Shown here one piece after another: positions 9,588 through 20,310 of a stretch of 64,000 nucleotides of DNA. This stretch comes from Rebecca billardiae RCC1528 (Eukaryota; Haptophyta), in NCBI GenBank assembly GCA_965240325.2, contig OZ251254.1:310001-374000 (forward strand), written 5' to 3'. The translations under genes and the position numbers were made by a program. Each line of letters begins with the position of its first letter. The stretch's first letter is position 1. The notes under the pieces were generated by a model. The model made no database searches. It was not told where the DNA came from and saw nothing but the letters and a program-made list of their open reading frames with translations.

Positions 9588-12193
9588 GGCAGCGCAGCGC
9601 CAACGCGCCCCCGCCCCGCACCCACGCGCCGCACCGGCGCCCTGCGCCGTGCGCGCGGCTCCGCCGGCGCATCGCCGACGTCCGGCCCCACCTGGCGCCG
9701 TACGATCTCGGCGCGCAGCGTGGAATCGCGCGGCAGCTGCACGACGCCGCCTCCCAGCGCCGTAAAGTCCGCAGTGTTGCCGCGCTGTGAGTAGTGGAAC
9801 TTGATGCCTGCGTCCGCGCAGTGTTCGACCGACAGCAGCGGCGCCGTGACGCGCCGCGACGCCCACGCCTCGATCTCGAGCGTGAGGACCTTGTCGCTGT
9901 CGTCGTCCGCCGCAAGCTTGACCACCAGGGTCCCGCGGTGAGTGACCCGCTCCCGCGCACCGTTCCCCCACTCGATCTGACATGCGCCGTCCACCGGGGT
10001 AAGATTCGTCAAATCCTCGGCCATGGCGATGTTCTTCCGTGCGCCAGTGTCAAACACCAACGCCCGCGTGTTGTCCTCCGGCGGCGCCACGCGTGCCTCG
10101 GCCGCCCGCGCCGCGACGATCTCGATGTCCTCGTCGCGCTGCGCCCTGCCGCCGATAGCCGCGCCAATAGGCGCCAAGCCGAGTCCGGCGCCGGCGCCGC
10201 CGCCGTCTCCGGCGTCAGCGTCACCGTCGCCACCAACGGCGCCGTCGGGCTCGTCACCCTGCTCGGGTGCGAACGCGACCTGCGTGCGGACCGTGCCGCC
10301 GCCGTTGCCATTCCCGACCACGGCGCGGGTGCTGCCCCCGCCACCGCCGCCGCCACCGCCACCGCCGCTCCGATGTGAGCCACGGCTGCGATCCGACCGC
10401 GTCGACGCCGCGTCATCGCCAGCGTTCGAGTCGCGATCAGCCTGCGTCACCTGCGGGCAGTAACGCTTGATATGCCCCACGGCGCCGCACTTGTAGCAGC
10501 GCGGCCCGTGCGCGTCGTCGGAGTCGTCCTGGCCTCCGCGGCCGGCGCCGCGGCCAGTGCCGCCGCCGCCACCGCCACGACCTCCGCCGCCGCCACCACG
10601 GCCAGCCGGCGACGTCGTGTCGCCGCAGCCGCCACCCGCCGACGCCGCCGCCGCCTGCGCCAGGCGGAGCCCGTCGATTGGGTGCGCACGGGTAGTCCCG
10701 CCGCCTCCTGGCATGCGGCCACCCGCCCCTGGGCGCCCAGGGCCGCCGCGGTCAACCCGCTTGCCCTTGGAGAAGTCCCAGTCCTCGAACTTGCCGTTGA
10801 GCTCGTGCACGAGCTCCTGCACGTCGAAGTTCGTCACGGTCCTGTAGTCCTTCGACTCGTACCGCGTCCGCATCTCGATGCCCGCGCCCACCGACGGAAT
10901 GAACTCGATGAGCCGCGCAAGCATCTCCGCCGCTGGCGCTGCGTCACTCAGCTCCTGCAGCAGCACGTGGTTGTGCTGTAGCACCTGGAAGAGCTCGAGG
11001 GCGCCGACGCCGTCCTTGCCGCAGTCCGGCAGGACCGTCCGATGCCAGCGTGCCCGCACCGACATGTACTTCCGCATGTCGTCGGGCTTGCGCATGCGCA
11101 GGATCGTCTTCCACAGGTACAGAAACTCGCGCCCCGGCGTAAGTGCGCCCCGGCGCGCGCGCTCCTCCTGCACCTCCGGCTGCGTCTCCATGAGGCGGTT
11201 GATGTGCTGCCACGCAGCCTCCGTCACCCACGACCGCAGCTCGGTGCGTAAGAAAGCCGTCCCTTTCTCGTACTGCGCCCCGGCGTACTTGGCGGGGTCC
11301 GCCTCGTCGCCGTCCGGCGCTGCCTCCAACACGCTCTGTCGGAGCTTTATGTCCAGCATGGCGTGCTCGCTCGCCTGCCGCTCATACATCTGTTCCTCGG
11401 TCTCGCGCTCGCGGCGGTAGAGCTCGCGCGCGCGCGGATCGAGCGTCACGGCAGCGCCGCCCGCGGGCGCCGCGCCACCGATCCCGCCGGCGCCGCCCGT
11501 AGGCGCCGCGCCGACGCCGGCACCGCCCATAGGCGTCGCGCCGTCAGTCCCAGCCGGCGCACCTGCAGCGCCGCCTGTGCCCACACCCGGACTGGGTGTG
11601 CCGGCCGCCGGACCCGGAGAAATTCCGGATCCGCCGCCCGCCGCCGGACCTGAACCCGGTCCGGTCGCCGTCGGGCCGCCCGGAGTGGCTAAACCACTCC
11701 CCGCGCCCGCCGAGGCAGCCTGCGCGTAGCTTGGCGCCTGCCTCGCCCCCGCCGCCGCCGCCGCGCGTTCCGCCGCGGCCCGGCGCTCGGCGTGCTCGCG
11801 GCGCTCGTGCTCGTGGCGATGATCGAGCAGCCGCTGCTGCAGCGCGTAGTTCTCACGCGCCAGGTCCATCCGCTCGGCACTGACCTTGATCATCTTCGCC
11901 GCGGATGGGTTGAATGTCTCCCACGTCAAGTTGTACTCCTCGAGCGTGTTGATGCGGTGCTCCGCGTTCGGGCCATGCGTCACGATGATGCCGTTCAGTG
12001 CGGACATCGTAGCACCTTGCCCCGCCGGAAGCGCCGCCAGCCTGCTCGCCGATTGCGCGAGCCAGCGCTGCTGATTGCCCTTGTCGTTGAGCATCCCCAC
12101 GTCGACCGAGCCGTGCATCCGGCCGCTCGTGCCCATCGGCGCGATCGATGAGAAAGCGCCGCGCGTACGATCCCTCCCGATCGCTGCATGCAT
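9575..12193 (-). CDS. gag: Gag-protease polyprotein
   Basis: The frame is 872 residues. The N-terminal half carries a Gly/Ala/Pro-rich stretch and a helical capsid-like region (residues about 270-470). A Gly-rich segment precedes one zinc knuckle, CYKCGAVGHIKRYC (CX2CX4HX4C), encoded near 10452-10500. An aspartic protease with active site VFDTGARKNIAM follows at about 10030-10065. So gag and protease share one frame, and the stop at 9575-9577 lies after the protease. The first ATG (12193) is only 2 nt from the LTR end, which leaves no room for a leader or primer-binding site; an internal ATG near 12139 may be the true start. The product assembles particles, packages RNA and cleaves the polyprotein. 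Confidence 0.9.
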   Translation of the reverse strand: MHAAIGRDRTRGAFSSIAPMGTSGRMHGSVDVGMLNDKGNQQRWLAQSASRLAALPAGQGATMSALNGIIVTHGPNAEHRINTLEEYNLTWETFNPSAAKMIKVSAERMDLARENYALQQRLLDHRHEHERREHAERRAAAERAAAAAGARQAPSYAQAASAGAGSGLATPGGPTATGPGSGPAAGGGSGISPGPAAGTPSPGVGTGGAAGAPAGTDGATPMGGAGVGAAPTGGAGGIGGAAPAGGAAVTLDPRARELYRRERETEEQMYERQASEHAMLDIKLRQSVLEAAPDGDEADPAKYAGAQYEKGTAFLRTELRSWVTEAAWQHINRLMETQPEVQEERARRGALTPGREFLYLWKTILRMRKPDDMRKYMSVRARWHRTVLPDCGKDGVGALELFQVLQHNHVLLQELSDAAPAAEMLARLIEFIPSVGAGIEMRTRYESKDYRTVTNFDVQELVHELNGKFEDWDFSKGKRVDRGGPGRPGAGGRMPGGGGTTRAHPIDGLRLAQAAAASAGGGCGDTTSPAGRGGGGGGRGGGGGGTGRGAGRGGQDDSDDAHGPRCYKCGAVGHIKRYCPQVTQADRDSNAGDDAASTRSDRSRGSHRSGGGGGGGGGGGSTRAVVGNGNGGGTVRTQVAFAPEQGDEPDGAVGGDGDADAGDGGGAGAGLGLAPIGAAIGGRAQRDEDIEIVAARAAEARVAPPEDNTRALVFDTGARKNIAMAEDLTNLTPVDGACQIEWGNGARERVTHRGTLVVKLAADDDSDKVLTLEIEAWASRRVTAPLLSVEHCADAGIKFHYSQRGNTADFTALGGGVVQLPRDSTLRAEIVRRQVGPDVGDAPAEPRARRRAPVRRVGAGRGRVGAALPPNA
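9581..9587 (-). promoter_or_regulatory. -1 ribosomal frameshift site C CCA AAC between gag-pro and pol
   Basis: In element sense the gag-pro frame reads CCC CCA AAC GCC TAA. The heptamer C CCA AAC fits the X XXY YYZ rule in the zero frame and lies 3 nt before the stop codon. Slipping back one base gives CCC AAA CGC CTA, which enters exactly the frame that encodes integrase-RT-RNase H. The GC-rich sequence after the stop could form the usual stimulatory structure, but I did not fold it. Confidence 0.88.
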
Positions 12194-12195
12194 AT

Positions 12196-13204
<1,009 letters not shown>

Positions 13205-14017
13205 GAGGCCGTCGATCTCCATGATGGTGGTCTCGCTATTTGCACGCCAGAATCGCACCGGCTAGATCACACTTTGGCAGTCTGAAAATGGCACAGGCGG
13301 CGCGGGCGGTTCCGCCCGACTTTACACGGCTGACGCGCCCTGCCTCTCCGCGCTCGACGACGAGCTCAAGGCTGCTCAAGCTGCTGCCGCCGCTGCGCAC
13401 GGGCATCGGCAAGCGCCGAGTGCATCATATTATTGGCAGCCCGCTGCCGCTGGGGACAGGTTGCACGGAGAAATGACCGCCCGCGACTGACAGATGTTAC
13501 ATACTTACATTCACAGTGGACGCGACCTGTCCACCCGTCTTTCGGTACATCGCGCCCGTCCCATGGCGGCCGGCGCGTGGCGCGAGTGCTTGGAAACCAC
13601 GGAGCACACGGCCGGTGGTTTCCGACCTTCGCCGCCACGGCCCGCCTCCCCTTCCGCCCGCAATCGGTACCACAGTCTGGTGCCCAGTTCCTCTCACTCC
13701 CGCGTCGTCAGTGGCGCGAAGCCGAAGCGCATGGCGAAGAAGCACAACTGGGACCTGGATACAGGTGGTAGATAGAGCCTTCAAGGAGGCTGCCGTCGCG
13801 AACGAGCAGGATGCGCCGGTTGTAGTATGCGCGTGCACCCTTGCACGAACGTGTGCTGGTCTCCTGCTGCACTGCCCATACCGTACGCACGAGCACGCAA
13901 CCGTGCGCACGCGCTCAGGTGGCTCGGACCACACACGCGAGTGCTTGTGAAGCTCGCCTCACGGGGCCTTCGTAGAAGAAGGCGGGCAACCGGAGCGCGC
14001 TAAGGAAGCAGAAGACG
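13205..14017. other. Region without a recognisable gene
   Basis: Several overlapping frames are open on both strands and none has a recognised motif. A minus-strand run near 13708-13800 (YNRRILLVRDGSLLEG) is vaguely protein-like and could be a relic. Confidence 0.35.
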
Positions 14018-15130
14018 ATGCTCGCCAAACGCGTCCAGCGCGCGAGGGCGAAGCTTGCTACGGCGCGCGCGGCCTCTGCTGTTGCAGCTCGGGCCGCTGC
14101 TCCGGCCGTGCAGGCGTCTGGCGCGGGGTCCTCGGACAAGCAGGCGAACTCTGGGCAGTCTGCCTTTGCCGCCGGCAAGAAGTATCGGAAGCGCACGCAT
14201 TTGGTCGAGCGCGTGGCGCGCTCGCGCGCCGTGACGCAGCAAGCAGGCGATCCTTGACAAGCGCCTCGCTGACGCTCAGCAGGCCGAGGCAACGAGCGCG
14301 GCGCTCGACCACGCTGACAGGCACGCCCTGAGTGAGGGGGAACACACCTTTCGAGACAGCACTCAGGCGCTCGACGTTGAGTATCTCATTGATCGCGCGC
14401 GTGTGTGATCACGTCAGCCAGACTAAGTCGCGCGAGGTGGAGCAGGTGGTAGCGCGCCTCTTCGCCGCATCATCTGCAGCTGACTGGCGTGCACCCGCCA
14501 GCTCGCTCACGTCGCGCGCGGCAGCGGTCGGCTTCCACCCTGTTCGCACAGCGCGGCGCCGGCTGCACCGCCCGTTCCGCTGGACGCCGGCTCGCTCGTC
14601 GTTGACGACTTCTTCTTCAACCCGGTCGCGCGGGCGCGGTGATGGTACACTCCGGCAGGCAGATGCGGCGCACTGTCTGATGCTCTATGAGTGCGTGTGC
14701 CTTTCCATCCACGATGTCGACTCAGGCTGCTACGCGTGGCATCCAGCTCGAGGCGGAGGTCGCCAGGGGTCGCCCAAGGTCGAGTCTGCCTTGCGTGTGC
14801 TAGGTCGCCGAGGTGCGGCCGCAGGGTGCTCGCTGGCTGACTCCTGACGATGACGAGGAGTTGCGCGCCGCATCGCAACCTCTCGCACGTATCGTGCCGA
14901 CCGCGAGTCGAGTGGATGACGCTCGTGGCGGCTGCTCTTCAAATGACGCGCGGCCGGGCCCTTGGCGAGCTTGGGAGGAGGGCTCGGTCTGCTACATGTG
15001 CGTCAGTAGTCACGGCCTAAACCGTGCGCAAGACACATTGAGTCGTACATGGCGCGGCAGCAACGGCCGCACCGCGAGGGCACCGTGGGCGGGCAGCCAT
15101 GCTCCAAAGGGCCGAAATGTAACACCAAGG
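14018..15130 (+). pseudogene. Decayed protein-coding region of unknown family
   Basis: Protein-like runs follow one another on the plus strand but in shifting frames. A basic Ala-rich start at 14018-14257 is followed, one frame away, by AILDKRLADAQQAEATSAAL near 14250, then VPLDAGSLVVDDFFFNPVAR near 14573, then VRPQGARWLTPDDDEEL near 14815, then a basic run at 15049-15130. Stops separate them and no plausible GT-AG introns join them all. I read this as a pseudogene or an old transposon remnant; undetected introns in a live gene are the alternative. Confidence 0.35.
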
Positions 15131-15883
15131 TCAGTTTCTCGTGCAACCTGTCTGGGCGAGTTCGCGTCGTACGTCGCACGCCTCGGCGCAGCGAGCGCGC
15201 ACGCGGCGGCGCGCGGGTCGCGCTGACGATTTGGCCGAACGGCCGGGAGATGGTACTGAGTCCGGCTAGGGCAAACCGCCCGTCGGGATCGGGCCATATT
15301 TCGTCGCATTTTTCGCGCCACCGTCCTGTTCGCCGACGACGCGCGCGCGCGCGAGCTTTCGCGATTCGTGATTCGGCCAATCGGCGAATCGCACATTCTC
15401 TGCCCCGATGAACGATGTAGTTCCGAGGGAATTTGGGGGTTGAAGCGTTGTGAATCCTTGCCGTGACAAAAAATATAATTGGCTACTATGGGGGTGGTTC
15501 GCCGGAGCTCGGGATCCCGCCCCAAAATCCACCCGCCAAGAGAGAATCCGTCAATGACAGGGGGAATCTGCCGTGGTCTTGGGCTGAAATCATCTGATCG
15601 TGCAGCTTTTTGTCGGTCTGCGAAAGTTGTGAAGCGGTGGTTGTGGGGATCCCCTCACGACCGTAAAATGACCGAAATTAGACTCGGAGCGCACATCAGA
15701 GGATCAGGCCCGATCAGCGTCGAGTTTGATGGACCTTGGCTCAATAGTGATATATTAGTATTTTGATCGGTTCGTTACCCGTTTGCGTCGGTCGGTCGCC
15801 CACGTCAAAAAAATCCTTTGCCGATTGCCGCGCGCGCCCAACAGGCGTCACAGGCTCGTCCGTCCGATCCGACCGCGCCCTCG
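15131..15883. other. Probable upstream region of histidine kinase 1
   Basis: GC content drops around 15400-15780 and A-rich tracts occur at 15468 and 15807. No gene is supported. It probably holds the promoter of the kinase starting at 15884. Confidence 0.4.
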
Positions 15884-18800
15884 ATGACATTCGCCGCTTG
15901 CGCCCACGCCGTCGAGGACGAGACGCTGGCGAGTGACCGCTCGGCGCTGCAGCCGCGCACGCTCTCGCCGACCAACGCGCGCGCCGAGTTCAGAGACCCG
16001 ACCGTCGAGCGCCGCTACATGCACGCGAAGCCGCAGCTGCGGTTGCACACCTGCCTCACCGCGATCGTCGCACTCGTCCTCACCGCGCTCGTCGCGCGCA
16101 CGGCGTACGTGGCCTCGATCGGCGCGTCTGCCGACGCATGGCTCGCCCCGTTCACCGGCGCCGTGCTCACGCTGGCGTTCGCCTCCGTGCTCCTCGCGCT
16201 CGTCGCGACGCGATGCACCGGGCGCACCCTGCCGTGCGCCTTCTCCGAGGCGGCGTGCCCCGCCCTCGTGTGCGCGACGTTGGTCCTCGTCCCGCTGGCG
16301 CTCGCGCGTCGCGACATGCACGGCGGGCACGCAGACGACGCGCTCGACGCGTGCGCCCTCGCCAGCCAGCGCGCGACCATCAGCTCCGTCTACCTGAACC
16401 GCGTGCTGCTCGCGCTCGCGCTGCTGGCTGTCTGCTCGCCCGTGCGACCGCGCTGCTTTGAGGTTGTGATGCTGTGCGCGAGCTTCGGCGGCGTGTGGCT
16501 GCACTTCGTGGCGGGGCGGGCGCTGCCGGCGTGGATGCACGCGGTCGACCTCGCCGCCTTCTTCGCCGTCGAGCTGCTGCTCCTGCGCGCGTGCCACCTG
16601 CTCGCGCACAGCCGCCGCGCCGAGTCCCGCCTGAGCGGTGTCGCCGCGGCCGCCGAGGAGTGGCGGGTGCGCACGGAGCTGGAGACTGAGCAGCGGCAGC
16701 AGCAGGAGCAGGCGACACAGGAGGCGCGCTCGCGCCTGGTGCGCATGGTGATGCACGACCTGCGCTCGCCACTGCTCACCATCTCCAACTCGGTCGAGAT
16801 GCTCACGGATCAGATCCAGCTCACCCAGCAGCCCCGCGCCGCGCACGCGCGGCCGCCCGAAGGCGGCGGCGGCGCAAGCGGCGGTGGCGCCGCGAGCGCC
16901 GCCGGCGACAGGCAGGCGGAGACGGAGGCGCACGCCGAGCCGCTCGCGTGGGAGTGCCTGCGCTCCGTGCGCGTGTGCACGCAGCTGATGGAGGACATCA
17001 TGTCCGACATGCTCGACTTTGAGCGCATTTCCTCTGGGCGGCTGCTGCTCGTGTGGGCGCCATTTCAAGTCGAGCAACTTCTTGGCGCGGCGCAGTGCAC
17101 GTTCGCCGGGCTGTGCGAGGCGAAGGGGGTGCGGCTGGTGTGCGGCGCGGTGCCGCGGGCGCTCGAGGGCAGGTGGTTCCGCGCCGACCTGCGCCGGCTG
17201 CAGCAGTGTCTCAACAACGGCCTCTCCAACGCGGTGCGCGCCAGCCGCCCGCCCGCTGCCGCCGGCCGACCGCGCGGGCGAGCGCGCGCGCTCGTGTCGC
17301 GCGCGCGGCAGCGGCCGGCTCAGCCGCCGCCCGCCGCCCGCCGCCGCCGCCCGCGTGCCGCCGCTCACGCGCGTGCGCTCGCCCGCCCGCCCGCCCGCGC
17401 GCACGCGGATGCGCCACGTGGCGCGCGCCCCCGCCCACCCCGCCGCCCGCCCGCCCTGCGTGCGCTCAGATCAAGTTTACAGACGGCGGCGGCACCATTA
17501 GCCTCGACGCGCACGCGCCGGCGCGGCCGCGGCCGCGAGCCTCTGGTGAGGATGAGGATGGCGGGGGCACGGCGGCGGCCGGCTTTGGCGACGAGGCGGG
17601 CGTGTCTGTGGTCGTGGTGGTGCGGGACAGCGGGGTCGGGCTGAGCGCCGAGGAGCTGCGCACGCTGCGCGCCGGCTCGCTCTTCGAGCAGGTCGGCCGC
17701 GGCAAGCTGCAGGGGAACGGCGGCACCGGACTCGGGCTCTCAATCTCGCGCGAGATTCTCAATCTCCACCGCGGCTCGACGCTCGAGATTTCGTCAGAGG
17801 GGCATGGGCGCGGCACGAGCTACGAGATGGCGCTGCGGCTGGAGGAGGTGGCCGCGCCCGCGCCGCTCGATGTGCAGGCCGAGGCCCTGCTGGTGCCGTC
17901 GCTCTCGGCGAGGGGCGGGGCAGCGCCTCCGGCCGCCCGCGTGGGCGAGCCCGGCGGCGACGGCGGCGGCGTCGACAGTGCGGCGCGCGCGCAGTTCGGT
18001 GCGGCAGCGGCCGAGGGCCAGGGCGACACCGAGCCGTCCGCCGCGGCTGCGAGTGCGGCGGGCGCGGGCGCGCAGCCCGGCGCGCCGCCAGCCGCCGCGC
18101 CCAAGCCGCACTTTGACGACAGCTTCCTCTGCCTCCACGTCGAGGTGAGACTCGCTGCCGCCGCTCCGCGCGCCCGCCGCCGCGCACGCGAGCGCGAGGC
18201 GAGCGCGCCGCCGCCGCGGCGGGGCTGGGCCAACGAGCTCACCGCGCGACGCGTCGCCGCGGCACCCGGCGCCCACGCCCCGCCGCGCTGCCCCCGCGCC
18301 GCGCGCAGGACGACGCGCTGCTGCGCAAGTCCCTCGAGCTCCGAGTGTTCCGCAAGCTGGGCATCCGATTCCGGGTGGCTGAGAACGGCGAGGCGGCTGT
18401 CCGGATGGTCCTGGCGGAGGGGCTCTCGCCAACGGTGATCCTGATGGACAATCAGATGCCGGTGATGGACGGCGCGGCGGCGACGCGCGCGCTGCGGCAG
18501 GGGGGCTTCGAGGGAGTGATCATCGGCATGACAGGTGCGCCCAGCGCGCTGCGCCGCCGCTGCCCCCCGCCGGAGCACTCAGCGGACCGGATGCGCATGC
18601 CACGTGTCGCGTGCCCCCGCTGCCCCCGACGACTCGCGGCGCGCCGTGCGCTCACACCGCGCCACTCACGCTCGGTGCGCCCCGCCGCGCGCCGCCCGCG
18701 CGTCTGGCCGCAGGCGACCCGTCGGGCTGCGCCGAGCGCCGCGAGTTTGAGGCGTGCGGGCTGAACGGCTGCGTCGACAAGACGCGCGCCGGGACTAGCA

Positions 18801-19234
18801 CCGTGCAGCAGCGGCTGCTTGCGTTCGCGCGGCGCGCGGAGCGGCTCTCGCCGACCACGTCGCCGGAGGCGCGGGCGCGGCTCGCGGCGGCGTTGCCGGT
18901 CGTGCGGGCGCGGTGCAAGCCCTCGCCGCCGCTCAGATCACGGCACCCATCGGCTGCGCTCGCGCCGAAGGCGCCCCTTCCTCCTCTCGTCGATGGCGGC
19001 GACTCAATGCCGCCCTCACCGCCGGCATCGTCGCCGCCGTCGGCGCCGCGCGCGGCAGCACACGACGGCGACGGCTCCTCGAGCCACGGCTCGTCGTTCT
19101 GCTCGCGGTGGGATGCCGCCGCCGACCTGTCAGACGCCAGCACGAGCCGCAACGACTCTTGCTGGTCCTCGGCGACGACGCCGGAGCCCGCCGATCGTCG
19201 GCTACGACTCACGCGCCGCCTCGGCGCCGCCTGA
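15884..19234 (+). CDS. Hybrid histidine kinase 1 (membrane sensor with receiver domain)
   Basis: Four exons: 15884-17233, 17470-18144, 18309-18534 and 18714-19234. All introns are GT-AG and the predicted product is 923 residues. About six hydrophobic segments (residues about 50-245) form a membrane module, followed by a Gln/Glu-rich coiled linker. HisKA has the phospho-accepting His in RMVMHDLRSPLLTISNS. The HATPase domain has the N box (CLNNGLSNA, joined across intron 1 to IKFTDGGG), the G1 box RDSGVGLS, and G2 NGGTGLGLSIS. The receiver domain has the acceptor Asp in VILMDNQMPVMDG and GMTGDPSG joined across intron 3. It would autophosphorylate on His and pass the phosphate to its own receiver; the signal is unknown. 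No PAS or GAF domain is seen. The start is the first ATG in the frame; upstream codons are in frame but lack ATG. The C-terminus is Ser/Pro-rich. Confidence 0.88.
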
Positions 19235-19446
19235 CTCACGACTCGCCGACTGACTCGATCTGAGTGACGACGCCGCCTGACTGACTTCTGCGCGCGCGCC
19301 AGTCGTCGTCCGCCTACCGCCCGCCGGGAGTGTTATCGTCGGGTCCGCGCGCCGTTAATTAACCGACCGGCCGGACTGCTTAGTCGTAGCAGCAGTTGCG
19401 GGCTTGTCACAGTGGATGCCAGCAGCACAGTTATTTGCTGATGTAT

Positions 19447-19485
<39 letters not shown>

Positions 19486-20310
19486 ATGGCGCGGGTTGTC
19501 AATTTGCGGCGTCGCGTCGATGGCTGGGCTTGAGCCGCCTCAGGCTCAGTACACTGCTCACAGCTCACTGTCCGGGCGCGCGGTCAGCGCCGCTCGCGGC
19601 GGGGCCGTCGTTATAGCAGCTTCGTACGTAGTAGTAGCAGTCGTCAGCATCGTCAGCAGGCGGGCCGCCAGAGGCAGAGGGCGAGGCGGACCGGCGCGGG
19701 CGGAGGTGGCCGACCGGTACCGGCGCCGGTTGAACCGGCGCCAACCGGCGCGCGCACCACGGCGGAGCCGGAGCCCGCACCCGGCGGCGCTCGGCGCCGA
19801 GACAACGCGCGATCACGACGCCGCCGGAATGCCCGGATGATCGTCACCGGCGGCGCGGGTCACCGCGCCTCTGCAGGCCTCTGCTCAGATCGGCACAGTA
19901 GGCGCCGCGCGCGGACCGCGGCTGCCGCGTCCAGTCCGGTATTCCCGCGGGAGTGATCGTCCTGCGCGCGCGCTGATATGACGACGCCGCGCGCGAAGGC
20001 GGCGCGGCATCGGCGCGCCGCACTCGGATGCGTGGCATATATATATAGTACAGTGCACTGCTGCCGCACCGGGCTGACCGACTCGGTCCGACTCCGAGCC
20101 GTCGGGGCGCCTGCGCAGCCAGCAATGAATTCAGAGCGATCGAGCTATATCTATCGTATCGTCAGTCTGCGCTTGTCTCGCGTCGTCATCGCGCGCTAAT
20201 TGTCAGACTTTATAGCGCGCGCGCACCTCCGCCCCCGCCCATCCAGACTCCCGTCGTCCGCCGCCGAGTGCGCACGCCCGCGCCGCGCTCCGCCGCGCGT
20301 GCGCGCGCGC
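19235..20310. other. Intergenic region with short TA repeat
   Basis: Convergent 3' ends of the kinase and the NYN-domain gene face each other here. A (TA)n run lies at 19451-19485. Nothing else is recognised. Confidence 0.6.

Noticed and set aside
9588-9983. Pol frame extension upstream of the frameshift, starting at 9983
   Set aside because: It overlaps the protease region of the gag frame, has no domain, and lies before the heptamer where ribosomes would enter; it is a shadow frame.
15848-17404. Minus-strand frame of 518 codons opposite histidine kinase 1
   Set aside because: It is antisense to well-supported HisKA and HATPase domains and has no motif of its own.
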